From the NCBI RefSeq assembly GCF_024347635.1, contig NZ_AP025511.1, positions 186,001 to 250,000 of the forward strand: a stretch of 64,000 nucleotides of DNA. The letters run 5' to 3'. Both the position numbers and the translations under genes were made by a program. The stretch comes from Vibrio tasmaniensis. GTDB lineage: Bacteria; Pseudomonadota; Gammaproteobacteria; Enterobacterales; Vibrionaceae. Shown here piece by piece: positions 27,678 through 38,100 of this stretch; within the stretch, counting starts at the first letter, position 1, and each line of letters starts with the position of its first letter. Below the pieces are notes generated by a model. It made no database searches. It was given only the letters and a program-made list of their open reading frames with translations, and had not been told where the DNA came from.

Positions 27678-28232
27678 TGTCTATTCCTTCCTAATTATTA
27701 TTCAGCAGCATCGCGCGCCGCATTATGTAGGGGATGTAAACGATTTCAATTCGATCATTTACACTGTAAAACTTATACCCCTATTCTAGTTGAACATCCC
27801 CTTCTCGATTATCCCTTTAGTTGGAAAAACATTAATGAATTACAGGCATGAATAATAGTTAATCCCAGTGACACAGGGCACATTAACGACCTTCACTTGC
27901 TCTTTTAAACGCCAAATCACCTTCAATTTCGGTCTAATTTCACTTTCATATCAGATCTCTATTTTTCATCTCAGGACGATATGGTGATGATTATCCGCTT
28001 CTCTCAGAATGTGCATCAGCAACTCCGCTATACAGATGAAAACCGATGAGATGAAAACCGATGAAATGAAAAGCAAAACACACCAAGCAATCAGAGCAAT
28101 CAGAGCAATCAGAGCAATCAGAGCAATCAGAGCAATCACGCCAAGTAATTAATGAAATTGATTCACAAATCAAAGTAAATCACTCACAATTGTCAATAAG
28201 CTCACCGTCGAAACTAGCCCAACTGGATACTT
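27678..28232. other. Long intergenic region between kbl and LysR with two tandem repeats
   Basis: It holds divergent promoters for kbl and the LysR gene. It contains a duplicated 15-base unit starting GATGAAAACCGATGA (28035-28064) and a 9-base repeat (28086-28139). A minus-strand frame across the 9-base repeat encodes Asp-Cys-Ser repeats, but I judge it non-coding. Confidence 0.5.
28086..28139. repeat. Six tandem 9-bp AGCAATCAG units
   Basis: Five perfect AGCAATCAG copies plus a sixth ending AC, directly adjacent, 94-147 bp upstream of the LysR start codon. Adjacent, 28035-28064, is a perfect 15-base duplication. Confidence 0.95.
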
Positions 28233-29165
28233 ATGATTAACCCAAAACTCATCGCCCTACTTCCCGATCTCGCCTCGTTTATCTTAGTTGTGAATGAGGG
28301 GAGCTTTACCGCCGCAGCAAAACAGCTAGGCGTTACACCTTCAGCGTTGAGTAAATTGATCACACGGCTAGAAAAAGCGCTCTCAGTAAAGCTGTTCGAG
28401 CGAACCACTCGTACATTGATCATCACGCAGGCCGGTCAGTTGGTATACGACCAAAGCGTGGTCATGATTAATGCGGCGCAACAAGCGGTTGAGCTTTCTA
28501 CCTCTGACCATACTGAACCTGCAGGCTCTATAACGGTAGCAGCGCCAGAAGCCTTCTTGAACTCCGTGCTACAGCCTTTCGTTGTTCCATTCTTGAATCA
28601 GTACCCTGAGATTCAACTCAAGTTAAGAGCCGCCGATGGCGACATCGACATATTGCGCCAAGGCATCGACATTGCCTTTCGCCTTACCGACAAACCTGAC
28701 GAGAGTTTGGTATTGAAAGAACTTGGAAAAACAAACCTCGTGTTATGTGCGAGCCCCGACTATTTAGATGCCAAAGGAATCCCTCACCACCCTACCGAGC
28801 TTTCTGAGCACGACTGCTTATACCTTGCAGAAACAGATAAAGACCACATTTGGGACTTCCTTAAAGATGATGAGTTTTACACAGTACCCGTCAGCGGACG
28901 TTACGCTGTGAACCATTCGCAAATGCGACTAAAAGGTGTGAAAGAAGGTCTAGGCGTAGGTATTTTCCATGACTTTGTCATTCAAGATGCATTGGCTGAA
29001 GGTTCTGTAGTGCAAGTGCTGGAAGATTGGACTATCAAGAGTAACTACCATGGCGCTATCGCGATGCAGTTTGCTCAAACCAAGTACATGCCTGCTCGCC
29101 TACGTGTATTCATTGATTACGCGATGGAGCACTTAGGTGACAAGTTGGCAGGAGAAATAAACTGA
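28233..29165 (+). CDS. LysR-family transcriptional regulator
   Basis: 310 aa. Helix-turn-helix SFTAAAKQLGVTPSALSKLI at residues 24-43, then an effector domain with SITVAAPEAFLNSVLQPFV and DIAFRLTDKPDESLVLKEL, which recalls the CrgA/AaeR-type LysR group. It overlaps the start of the glyoxalase-like gene by 1 bp (TGATG), so the two are translated from one message. It probably controls a pathway handling a small reactive metabolite, by that linkage. The start is ATG 28233 (MINPKLIALLPDL). Confidence 0.88.
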   Translation: MINPKLIALLPDLASFILVVNEGSFTAAAKQLGVTPSALSKLITRLEKALSVKLFERTTRTLIITQAGQLVYDQSVVMINAAQQAVELSTSDHTEPAGSITVAAPEAFLNSVLQPFVVPFLNQYPEIQLKLRAADGDIDILRQGIDIAFRLTDKPDESLVLKELGKTNLVLCASPDYLDAKGIPHHPTELSEHDCLYLAETDKDHIWDFLKDDEFYTVPVSGRYAVNHSQMRLKGVKEGLGVGIFHDFVIQDALAEGSVVQVLEDWTIKSNYHGAIAMQFAQTKYMPARLRVFIDYAMEHLGDKLAGEIN

Positions 29166-29548
29166 TGCTGAAAGGAATACACCACGCCGCCATTATTTGC
29201 TCAGACTACGAATTCTCTAAACGCTTTTATACGGAAGTTTTAAAGCTTGAAGTGATTGCTGAGAATTATCGTGAAGCGCGCCAGTCTTATAAGCTTGACT
29301 TAGCACTGCCTGATGGCGCTCAAATAGAATTATTTAGCTTCCCTGACGCACCTGAACGACCAAGCTTTCCGGAAGCTCAAGGGCTGAGACATTTAGCCTT
29401 TTGTGTTGATGACGTTCAACATGTCAAAAGTTATCTAGAAGAACAAAGCATTGAAGTCGAACCGATTCGAGTTGATGAGTTTACGGGGAAATCATTTACG
29501 TTTTTCGCAGACCCAGACGGCCTGCCGCTTGAGCTTTATCAGGTCTAA
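29165..29548 (+). CDS. gloA2: VOC-family glyoxalase-like protein
   Basis: 127 aa vicinal-oxygen-chelate fold. IHHAAIICSDYEFSKRFYTEVLKLEV is the first half-domain, GLRHLAFCVDDV the second, and FFADPDGLPLELYQV the closing segment. The metal ligands are consistent with His6-7, Glu near 56 (QIELFSF), His78 and Glu near 124. It closely fits the YaeR (GloA2) group of glyoxalase I relatives, whose exact substrate is not settled. It is translationally coupled to the LysR gene; a bidirectional terminator follows. Confidence 0.85.
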   Translation: MLKGIHHAAIICSDYEFSKRFYTEVLKLEVIAENYREARQSYKLDLALPDGAQIELFSFPDAPERPSFPEAQGLRHLAFCVDDVQHVKSYLEEQSIEVEPIRVDEFTGKSFTFFADPDGLPLELYQV

Positions 29549-29620
29549 AGCTTTATCAAATCTAGAGCTGTATCAAGTCTAAAGTCTTCCTCACAAAGGA
29601 ATCGATCATCTGATTAATAA

Positions 29621-29653
29621 AACGGACCTTCTCAAGTCGAGAAAGTCCGTTTG
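29621..29653. terminator. Bidirectional terminator between gloA2 and the PepSY gene
   Basis: ACGGAC, then TTCTC, pair with GAGAA and GTCCGT around AAGTC, flanked by A and T runs. Confidence 0.85.
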
Positions 29654-29661
29654 TGTGCCTG

Positions 29662-31197
29662 TTAACTCAACGCTGTCTTAAATCTCTCAACGCGTGAAAA
29701 CAGTAACCAATCCAATAGCATTGCAGCCACAATCGTTGCACCCGCGAGTGGAAACAGTATCGAAATAACAACCACAGTCACCAAGCCTGCTTTCCATAAA
29801 CCTGCATCACCAAACTTCGGTGGCGTTCCCAACTTTCTTTGGCCGGAAGGTCTGCGTATCCACCACATCACACCACCAGTCACTGAAACAACAATGAACG
29901 CCAAGCAGAACAAGGCGTTTAGAAGCTTGTTGATGATGCTGATGTCACCTTGATGCAATGAAATACCGACGGCTAACGTCTTCGCAATGAAGTTGTAATC
30001 TTGCCATGTCACCTCACCTAGAATACGTCCAGAATATTGGTCTAGGTGAGTGGTGCGATCTTGGGTTGGATCTATGATGTCGCCGCCCATGGTGTTGGCT
30101 GTGACCGTGTAAACGCCCGTTTCTGAACGCGGGAAATTGACTTTATATTGCGTAAAACCAAGAGCTTGAGCTTTTGCTATCACATCATCAATCGAGAAAT
30201 TACTCGCAGATAATACATGTTCAGAATGGTCTTCACCCATTTTAGAGTGATCATGAGATTCAGTCGTTTCTTCTACTTGGTGGACGTGTTCTGACGGCTT
30301 ATCTAGAGACAAAGGCAATGGTGTTTGTTCTAAGTTCCATGGAAGTTCTTCTTCCGAGCCATGGTTAAGAGACGCATGCGTTTCGTTAGACAGAGGAATA
30401 TCGTCCCACATTTGAGCAGGGAAAGTGCTCCATGCTTGAACAAGCTTACCGCCCCAAAAACCAGTCCACGCCAATCCAGATAGAATAAACAACAACAGAA
30501 TAAGCGATAACGTACCACCTATGTTCGCATGTAGATCACGCATTAAAATACGCGTTCCTGAACCAAATCGAAGCTTAAGAAAACCAGCTCGGCTTGCGTT
30601 GTCTCTCGGTAGCCATAAATAAATGCCACTGACGAGCAACAAAATCGACAAACTTATTGCGACTTCAATTAGGTAATCACCCCAATCACCAATCCATAAA
30701 GTGCCGTGAATGTCATTCGCCAGTTGATAAAGGCTATCGCTGCGCGGGATTTCTCCGACCACTTCGCCCGTGTATTGATTCACCGTGGCGAAAACAGATG
30801 TTCCGTCTTCAAGTGCTACCGAAAAACGGTTGGCCAGATCAGGCGCTTTGCTCGGAACAAGCTGCGTAACAGAACCTTGTGGGTATTGAAGTTGTACTGC
30901 AGCTAACTGTTGTGACACTTTAATCGGCTCGCCCGATGCAACTATCTCGATCGCATCGTGGTGAAAAGCTAACTCGATTTCATCATCAAACAGCATCACC
31001 AAGCCTGTAATGCTCAGCATTAACATAAACGGGATAACGAAGAGCCCAGCATAGAAGTGCCAGCGCCATGTGAGGAAGTAGAGGGTTTTATTGCGGTCTT
31101 TGCTTTTTATATTGGTTTTCGAACCGGTTGCTGCACTGCTTGCAGACTGCGACGTTGCTTGTGCTTTTGCCGGGGTTTGAGATTCATTTCTCAACAT
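29662..31197 (-). CDS. PepSY-associated membrane protein with His-rich insert
   Basis: 511 aa from ATG 31197, with AAGGA seven bases upstream (the frame opens at 31221). A first membrane helix (FYAGLFVIPFMLMLSITGLVMLF) is followed by periplasmic PepSY-like modules (NQYTGEVVGEIP and LDQYSGRILGEV), further helices, and a histidine-rich stretch near residues 300-325 (HVHQVEETTESHDHSKM, then DHSEH). PiuB-type PepSY membrane proteins are linked to iron or siderophore reduction and uptake, and the His cluster suggests metal binding. It follows the DUF2946 gene, probably as one operon. Confidence 0.85.
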   Translation of the reverse strand: MLRNESQTPAKAQATSQSASSAATGSKTNIKSKDRNKTLYFLTWRWHFYAGLFVIPFMLMLSITGLVMLFDDEIELAFHHDAIEIVASGEPIKVSQQLAAVQLQYPQGSVTQLVPSKAPDLANRFSVALEDGTSVFATVNQYTGEVVGEIPRSDSLYQLANDIHGTLWIGDWGDYLIEVAISLSILLLVSGIYLWLPRDNASRAGFLKLRFGSGTRILMRDLHANIGGTLSLILLLFILSGLAWTGFWGGKLVQAWSTFPAQMWDDIPLSNETHASLNHGSEEELPWNLEQTPLPLSLDKPSEHVHQVEETTESHDHSKMGEDHSEHVLSASNFSIDDVIAKAQALGFTQYKVNFPRSETGVYTVTANTMGGDIIDPTQDRTTHLDQYSGRILGEVTWQDYNFIAKTLAVGISLHQGDISIINKLLNALFCLAFIVVSVTGGVMWWIRRPSGQRKLGTPPKFGDAGLWKAGLVTVVVISILFPLAGATIVAAMLLDWLLFSRVERFKTALS

Positions 31198-31308
31198 TAT
31201 TATTTCCTTTGACACACGCAAACATACCTTCTGAAAGATCAGAAAGTAATTTGAGCATGTTTAACTTTACTTAATACTTTATTTTTTAATTATTTTAGTG
31301 GGTTAGGT

Positions 31309-31659
31309 TTAAGCAGTAACAAAGGGAGGGCCGCGCGGGGCTTGCCTCATATAGCGTTCGCTTAGAGCCAAAAAAGCGTAGCTGTCTGAGACAATAGAAC
31401 TCAGTCGAGTTGTCAGTAGTGTAGTTGGAAGTTCATCTTGGTGAAACGTGGAAAAATGGCTAAAGGGACACGGCTTTCCTTTATGAGTATTAGGTTCACC
31501 TTCTTCAATTTGAACCAGTTCAAAGCCATTGACCGTACATAACGACGCCCATACTCCCGCACTATTACCATGAGCATTGATAACAGGCATTAATGTCACC
31601 AGCACCCAGCTTAATGCTGTAGCAAGTAACATGGAGAAGTTGAACGAGGTTCGGCGCAT
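31309..31659 (-). CDS. DUF2946-like small secreted or membrane protein
   Basis: 116 aa. An N-terminal hydrophobic segment (SMLLATALSWVLVTLMPVINA) works as signal peptide or anchor. It is followed by CTVNGFELV, then a Cys/His-bearing motif (HKGKPCPFSHFSTFHQ), and it ends in a short tail with APRGPP, which is characteristic of DUF2946. DUF2946 genes often occur next to TonB receptors and PepSY proteins in metal-uptake loci. It lies 111 bp upstream of the PepSY gene on the same strand. Metal identity unknown. Confidence 0.75.
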   Translation of the reverse strand: MRRTSFNFSMLLATALSWVLVTLMPVINAHGNSAGVWASLCTVNGFELVQIEEGEPNTHKGKPCPFSHFSTFHQDELPTTLLTTRLSSIVSDSYAFLALSERYMRQAPRGPPFVTA

Positions 31660-31992
31660 TATTCCAAATCTTTATAAATTTCCCTTATTATGAGGGACTT
31701 GGAATATAGGTAAACGTAAAGATTAACAGCAAGTTAAAAAATTGAAGCTAACGCACACTCTTTTTAGTTAAAAACTAGTTACAACCAAAGAGCCAAAAGA
31801 ATGTTACGCGTCTATTAGCAGTTAGCAGTAAAATGTCTAGAAAAATAGTAGTAAACTGTTTAGAGAAACGACAATAAAAAACGCCGCCTTACACCTTCCC
31901 CTAAAGAGGGTAATGTAAGACAGCGTTTTAGAAATCGAATCTTGAGGTTTTGCTCTTTGTTACGTATCTAGCAAACTCAATTGATTGGCAAA
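31660..31992. other. Intergenic region with a long terminator hairpin
   Basis: Between the DUF2946 gene and cybC, about 330 bp. It contains the terminator of cybC (31876-31930) and AT-rich promoter sequence. I found no Fur-box-like sequence upstream of the DUF2946 gene and no further ORF. Confidence 0.5.
31876..31930 (-). terminator. Terminator downstream of cybC
   Basis: AAAACGC with CTTACA on the left pairs with TGTAAG and GCGTTTT on the right, around a loop carrying CCTTCCCC/GAGGG. Confidence 0.75.
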
Positions 31993-32388
31993 TTAACCGA
32001 AGATCTTGCTCCAAATACTTGGATTACGCTTCTCATGGTACTCTTCACGAAGGCCGTCAATAGTACGAAGTTCCTGCTGTGCCGACTCTAAGTCACCTTG
32101 GTCTAGCTTCTGCTCAATGCTATCCAATGATGCACTGATCTTTTTGAAACCTTCCATGAAGTTATCTTCTTTCTCTATTGGGTAAACACCCGTTTTGAGC
32201 TCTGCCACTAGCGTATCTAAACGAACGATAGGCTTTTGCATCTCTTCAATGCTTTGAGCTTCTGCCGCTTGTTTGAACGCAAGCTTCATTTCTTGCATGT
32301 TTTTCTTAAGGTCAACATTAGCAAATGCGTTGCCAGACAATACTGAAGCAGCGATTAAGCCAGATAAAAGGATTGAGCGAGTTTTCAT
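31993..32388 (-). CDS. cybC: Cytochrome b562
   Basis: 131 aa. The signal peptide is residues 1-23 (LIAASVLSGNAFA). The mature protein is an all-helical four-helix bundle; the heme ligands expected are the Met in KNMQEMKLAF at the start of helix 1 and the His in EEYHEKRNP near the C-terminus. Periplasmic, soluble; physiological role not settled. The sequence is diverged from E. coli CybC but keeps both ligand positions. Solitary gene, convergent with nothing. Confidence 0.82.
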   Translation of the reverse strand: MKTRSILLSGLIAASVLSGNAFANVDLKKNMQEMKLAFKQAAEAQSIEEMQKPIVRLDTLVAELKTGVYPIEKEDNFMEGFKKISASLDSIEQKLDQGDLESAQQELRTIDGLREEYHEKRNPSIWSKIFG

Positions 32389-32554
32389 TATTTCTCCAAG
32401 TGAAGCGATGTCTTTGAAGATAGCGCCATCGTTATTGTGGCACTTCGACTTTATTATTTTCGGCTAGTGTATACAAAAATCCGTCGGGTACAAAAATTGA
32501 TTGTGTCGAAATGCAAACTAGCTAGCTAATTACTGACAAGTACCGGGCAAACCA

Positions 32555-33301
32555 TTACTCAAATGCCGAAAACTCGGCGATAGATTGGCGACCGCGCGAC
32601 GCCAAAAAGGCTAGGAATTGCTGAGGTGAATGGGTAATAACCTTGCTCGAATCCACACCCACTTCATCTAACAATGCAGCGACTAAGTCCAAGCCACCGA
32701 CATCTAAACAGAAATGTGCATCGCTACCTGTGGTAATAAATGCACCCTTCTCTTTCGCTATTCTTGCAATCTCATAACAGCGGTCAACACTACCCACACG
32801 GCTATTGCCTTTGAGTGTGGTGTTGTTGATTTCAATCGCCACGTTGTTCTCAACTGCACATTGAATAACGGCTTCAAAATCGAAATCAAAATTAGGATTT
32901 CCTAGATGACCAAGTGCATCGATTCGACCGCCCTTAATCACATTCAAGAGAGCCTCTGTATGGGTAGCGACATCCGATGGGCGAAATACTGGCTCATGAA
33001 AGCTCGCGATAACCCAATCCAAGTTCTTATCCACACTCGGATGAATATCAATTTCACCCTGTGTGTTCATGATGTTGGACTCAACACCACGAATAATCGC
33101 GACATCTTCAATAAAACGAGGAAGCACACGCTGGTTACTGAAAAACCAATAGTGCGGCGCGCCCGGCATAGACTCGGAATGGTCGGTCGTACAAAACATA
33201 GCTAAACCATTTTGTTTTGCCGATTTTGCATTCTCGATCAACGTGCTGTAAGCATGACCACTTGCGTATGTGTGGGTGTGGGTATCTACTTTTAGTTCCA
33301 T
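32555..33301 (-). CDS. ycdX: PHP-domain phosphatase YcdX
   Basis: 248 aa. Trinuclear zinc ligands of the PHP fold are visible: [11 protein letters not shown] at the N-terminus, [14 protein letters not shown]-like text with [22 protein letters not shown] and GSDAHF. The sequence closely follows E. coli YcdX, a zinc phosphatase linked to swarming. ATG 33301 gives [10 protein letters not shown]. It starts about 160 bp from the GGDEF gene on the same strand but is probably separately transcribed. Confidence 0.93.
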   Translation of the reverse strand: MELKVDTHTHTYASGHAYSTLIENAKSAKQNGLAMFCTTDHSESMPGAPHYWFFSNQRVLPRFIEDVAIIRGVESNIMNTQGEIDIHPSVDKNLDWVIASFHEPVFRPSDVATHTEALLNVIKGGRIDALGHLGNPNFDFDFEAVIQCAVENNVAIEINNTTLKGNSRVGSVDRCYEIARIAKEKGAFITTGSDAHFCLDVGGLDLVAALLDEVGVDSSKVITHSPQQFLAFLASRGRQSIAEFSAFE

Positions 33302-33457
33302 AAATCAAGGCCTTAACCGTGTGGTCTAGTCAATCAATTTCAAGTTGGGTTGGTCTAATACAGCTTCTTCAAAAATGCCCAACAGACACCTGCTTAATGT
33401 GATGCTGAGTGATTTGAAATTATATACTGTTCATCATTCAGTATTGTTAAAATTAAA

Positions 33458-34780
33458 TCAATCGACAATAACCTGATTTCTCCCGCTATTCTTTGCTTTG
33501 TAAAGGCGCTTATCAGCAAGCATAAACAGATCATTTGGTGATGTGCTTTTCGTCGGAACGCATTCCGCTACCCCTAGGCTCATCGTTACATGAGAAGCAA
33601 TGGGTGAGGAACGATGGGGAATCGGTTGACTGTGCAAAACCGTTAAGAATGAATTAAGGCGAGCTCTGCTTTGCTCTATAGATGTGCTTGGCAATATAAT
33701 GGCAAATTCCTCGCCTCCTATACGAGCAGCAAGGTCTGACGGACGATTAAAAATTTGCTTCCATAACTTTGCGACTTGTTTAAGGCAAACATCTCCTTGA
33801 TGGTGGCCATATGCATCATTATATTGCTTGAAAAAATCAATATCACCGATCACTAAGGTTAAAGCTTGCCCTTCGCGTTCACATCTAGCCCATTCAGACT
33901 CAAACGTTTGATTAAATTTACGTCTATTGGGAAGTGAGGTTAGCTCATCAAAAAGTGCAATCTTTGTAAGATCTTGTTTTTCTCTCTGCAACTGCTCATC
34001 ACGCAACTCATATTGATACAATGTTGCCAGCAACTCTTTTCTAGGAGCTTTAGTCAAATCCTTTATGGATAGTGGCGAACTAACAAACTTGGTAAAATCC
34101 CCCCTAAACAAAAAGTAGAAGATCAGCATTGGGACGCTATAGCAGGCCGCAATCAGCAACTTACCCATTATATTTCCGAATATGATAGGGACGATCTGCG
34201 GGCTTAGGCCGAAAGCTAAAAGAGGAAACAGGGCGCCATCCAAACAAAGAATAAAAACAAATGCGAGCGTATAGATGATTGCCAACGCTGGTAGGTTGGA
34301 AAGGAACTTACTTACTTGTGTAAAAATAAACATCAATAACAATATTTCGAGGAGAATCAAAACCCCGCCCAGAACAAGCACTTTCAACGACACGTCAAAG
34401 ATACTGTAAGGAATTGCAAAAGGGTTCAACACATATTCCGACTCCAGCAACCAAGCCATAAAGTTAAAACCAACAAAGGCAATCAAATCCACAATCACTA
34501 CTAACCGAAACATGTGTTTAAAAGTGCTAAAATCTCGCTCAATAATAATAAGCATTATAGTGCTCATCATGAATGCACCATAAGCAATATTTCCGCCTGA
34601 AATACTTAAAGCTTCGGATAAAGGAAAGGAATAAACGGCACCAGCAAGCCCCCCCACTAAAAGCACGATACTAAGATAGTTATAAAATGCAGCTGTGCGC
34701 ACACGGTTTTTTAACGTAGCAAAATACAAAGGGAAAATTGAGTATATTCCTATATTGAGAATATATGCTTCTAACGTCAT
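33458..34780 (-). CDS. Membrane-anchored diguanylate cyclase (GGDEF)
   Basis: 440 aa from ATG 34780, with AAGGA seven bases upstream (the frame opens 34 codons earlier). The first about 250 residues form seven or eight hydrophobic helices with no recognised sensor motif. A GGDEF domain follows: FDELTSLPNRR, LTLVIGDIDFFKQYND, then RIGGEEF near residue 358, an active-site variant that is catalytic in many enzymes. An inhibitory I-site RPSD lies five residues before it. It should make cyclic di-GMP. Divergent from the HD-GYP phosphodiesterase gene across about 350 bp. Confidence 0.9.
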   Translation of the reverse strand: MTLEAYILNIGIYSIFPLYFATLKNRVRTAAFYNYLSIVLLVGGLAGAVYSFPLSEALSISGGNIAYGAFMMSTIMLIIIERDFSTFKHMFRLVVIVDLIAFVGFNFMAWLLESEYVLNPFAIPYSIFDVSLKVLVLGGVLILLEILLLMFIFTQVSKFLSNLPALAIIYTLAFVFILCLDGALFPLLAFGLSPQIVPIIFGNIMGKLLIAACYSVPMLIFYFLFRGDFTKFVSSPLSIKDLTKAPRKELLATLYQYELRDEQLQREKQDLTKIALFDELTSLPNRRKFNQTFESEWARCEREGQALTLVIGDIDFFKQYNDAYGHHQGDVCLKQVAKLWKQIFNRPSDLAARIGGEEFAIILPSTSIEQSRARLNSFLTVLHSQPIPHRSSPIASHVTMSLGVAECVPTKSTSPNDLFMLADKRLYKAKNSGRNQVIVD

Positions 34781-34782
34781 TA

Positions 34783-35127
34783 CTGTTCCTTCTTGGCTCA
34801 ACACAATAAAACACCTAAACATTTTATAAATACGAAAAATAATTGATAACATTAACATAATTATGGTTAATTGATAAAACACATGGAGCTTGGTTTCTCG
34901 TCAGTAATATTAAAAACATTAAATATGTATTGCCCGCATAGAGACTTTCCAGCATCTGGGAAAGATGCCCTACCAACCACAAGTGACCATTAGAACTTAA
35001 AAATACGGCTTTATTCTCATTTCACTTAGTTATCGGAAGCACGCGTACCGCCGCCTTAATTCGCCAATTTTTTGCAACCTACCCAAGTTCGTCAATACTT
35101 AAACCAGTCTACAAACTGGAGTGTTAG
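34783..35127. other. Divergent promoter region of the cyclic di-GMP pair
   Basis: Between the GGDEF and HD-GYP genes. It includes a short dyad GCATCT/AGATGC near 34953. I looked for a GEMM-type cyclic di-GMP riboswitch and did not find one. Confidence 0.4.
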
Positions 35128-38100
35128 ATGAGAAGAAGACGATATCCGCTGAGTATCCACATCACTAGCCTTTTCTTAATTTTGACCACTCTTGTCGGTA
35201 CCGTACTGATTTCGATAAGTTATCGGCACTCTCAAGAACTGCTTTTAGGCACCGTGCGCGAAGTCAGTAATGAACATCGCGATAAACTGGAATCGGTATT
35301 TAAGCAAGCCATCGCACCCGTTATCACAACCTTGAATGTGATGGCTGTGAGCCCGTTTGTTTCTCAGCAAACTTCGGCTACTGAGCAGGAATCTTGGATT
35401 GCCTCGATAGACATCATATTCAAACAAAATACCAATTTAGTTGCGCTGTTTTACGGGTCTGATGATGGAGAGTTTAGGATTTTCCGCCCACTGAGCACCA
35501 ACAAGCAAAGACTTGAAAACAACGCACCAGCCAAGGCCACAATGATGGTCAGCACGATCAACCTCAAGGGCGAGAACCTTATCTCTTATCTTGATGGCGC
35601 ACATAAGGTATTGAGCATTGTGCAACAGGAGAGTGAGTTTAATCCTACCACCCGACCTTGGTTCCGTAACGCTAAACCCGATGGAACAATCAAACTTTCT
35701 GAGCCGTACCAGTTTTACTTTCTTAAAAAGAACGGCATTACCCTATCAAGGCGAACTTATGATGGTAATCATGTGGTTGGCGCTGATTTCACTTTAGACT
35801 CTTTATCCTCTCAGATAAGCCAACTCGCTTATTCGCCACAGAGTCGCTTGGCTTTGTTTGACCAACATTTTAACCTGCTAGGTCAACATCAACTGGACTT
35901 AGCAATACCCAACTTAAGCCCCAAAGGTGAAAGCAACCGCACCAACAGTAACGTAGGGGACAATAAAGGATCCGGTAACGAGCAAAGCCAACAACTATTC
36001 AACATCCCTAAACGTGATCAAATGGCGGCCTTAAAGTCGTCTGTTTTAGCCCCTCTTATTTCTGATGAAGAGAAATTTAACCTCAACCTAAAGAACATTG
36101 AGTACAACCTAAATACTTGGGCATTAACATTAACGCCCGTTGAGTTAACTCAAGACGTCACCCTTTATTTAGCCGAAGCGACACCACACAATGATCTGCT
36201 TTCTGATCTTATCTCGATGCGTGATAAGCAAGTTGCGGTCGCGATTGGTATGTTGTTTATCTGTTTCGGTATCGTGTGGTTAGTCGCCAATCGCTTATCC
36301 CAACCTCTCAATACACTCATGCAACTGACTGACAACATCGCTCGATTCGACTTCAGAAGAACCCATTACCCTAAGAGCATGATAAAAGAAGTGGCTAACC
36401 TCGCCCATTCCATTGAGCTGATGGAGCACACGCTTCATGATCTGATTAATCTACTTCGGGACACAGCGGGTAATCAGGAGTTTTCGATATTAGCCAAGAA
36501 CATTGCCCATCAAAGCTACCTAATTACCAAAGCTGAAACCATCGTGCTATTTACTCAATCTGAAGAAAAGGATGTGTTTGATACGGCAGCGAATCTCGCC
36601 ATTCTTCCTTTCAAGGCCGACATCAATGACTTCATCAAGCACACCCCTTGGTTGTTGTGTCAGCTTAAATCTGGCGAGACCATCCACCTTAACCGAGAAG
36701 ACAATGTTCTTAACTATTACCAAGATTCGATATTCAATTCTGACCTGTACCTTTTCCCACTATTGAACCGTGAGAAGTTGTTGGTGGGTATCGTCGCAAT
36801 TGGCTACGAAAGACCAATCACCAAGATGCAGGCAGACAAACATGCATTTTTGAGGGAGCTACTGAGCTTTGCCGAAATCGCCAAAGACAACATTGACCAA
36901 ATGCAGCAGCAGAAAGACATGCTCAATGCCTTTATCGAATTGATTGCCTCTGCGATTGATACCAAGTCGCCTTATACGGGCGGGCATTGCCAGCGAGTTC
37001 CTGAACTGACCAAATGGTTAACTCAAGCCACCATAGACGACGACCGTTACTACCCGCAGTTCTCGCTTGATAATAAACAATGGGAAGAACTCATGCTGGC
37101 TGCTTGGTTGCACGATTGTGGCAAGGTGACGACACCTGAGTATGTCGTAGACAAAGCTACAAAACTTGAAACCATTTACGACCGAATCCATGAAGTGCGA
37201 ATGCGTTTCGAACTGTTAAAACAACAGGCTGAAACCGACTACTGGAAAGCCATAGCGAACGGAGCGCTTCAAGAAGAGCAGCTGAAAGTTCTCGAGCAAA
37301 GTTTGTCTGAATTGGATGAAGAGTTTGCCTTCGTAGCCGAGTGTAACCTTGGTGGGGAATCGATGACGGATGAGCAACTAGAACGCTTAGACCGAATAGC
37401 CAAGCGCCAATGGAAACGAACACTCGACGATCAGCTAGGGTTATCTTGGTCTGAAAAAGAGAGATTTAACACGCAGCAAGAAGCCACTGAGAAGAGTGAA
37501 GCTAATCCAACAAACAAAGACCAAACGCTGCCAGTGATGGAGCCACTACTTGCTGATAAACCCGAACATAAAATACCGTGGGATAATGGCTTTAACCCAG
37601 CCGATGTGTGGCAAGAAGCGTTTGTACTCAAGCCAGGTGAAGTGAAGTACAACCAAGGTGAATTGCACAATTTGAAAGTACGTCGCGGTACCTTAAACGA
37701 CGAAGAACGCTTCATGATAAACGACCATATCATTCAAACCTTCACCATGCTCAACAAGCTCCCTTACCCATCTTATCTCAAGAACATTCCTGACATTGCC
37801 AGCGGACACCACGAACGTATCGATGGCAAGGGTTACCCTAGAGGCTTAAACGAAGACCAGTTACCTTTACCGTCTAGAGCGATGGCCATTGCCGATGTAT
37901 TCGAGGCGCTCACCTCCAGTGATCGCCCGTATAAAAAAGGTAAACTCCTAAGCGAATCACTCAATATCATGACCGACATGGCCACCAGCGGTCATATCGA
38001 TCCAAAACTGTATTTGCTGTTTTTAGAAAACAAAATCTATGACAAATACGCTGAGCGATTCCTTGAAGCGAACCAACGCTGCGAGATTGATCAGAACAAG

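Noticed and set aside
28035..28139. CRISPR-like array
   Set aside because: The repeats abut without spacers and are only 9 or 15 bp; no cas gene nearby.
27991..28173. Minus-strand ORF with Asp-Cys-Ser repeats
   Set aside because: Its repeat is the 9-bp DNA repeat read in frame; no ribosome-binding site and the rest is low-complexity, not protein-like.
34783..35127. Cyclic di-GMP riboswitch between the GGDEF and HD-GYP genes
   Set aside because: No GEMM consensus found.
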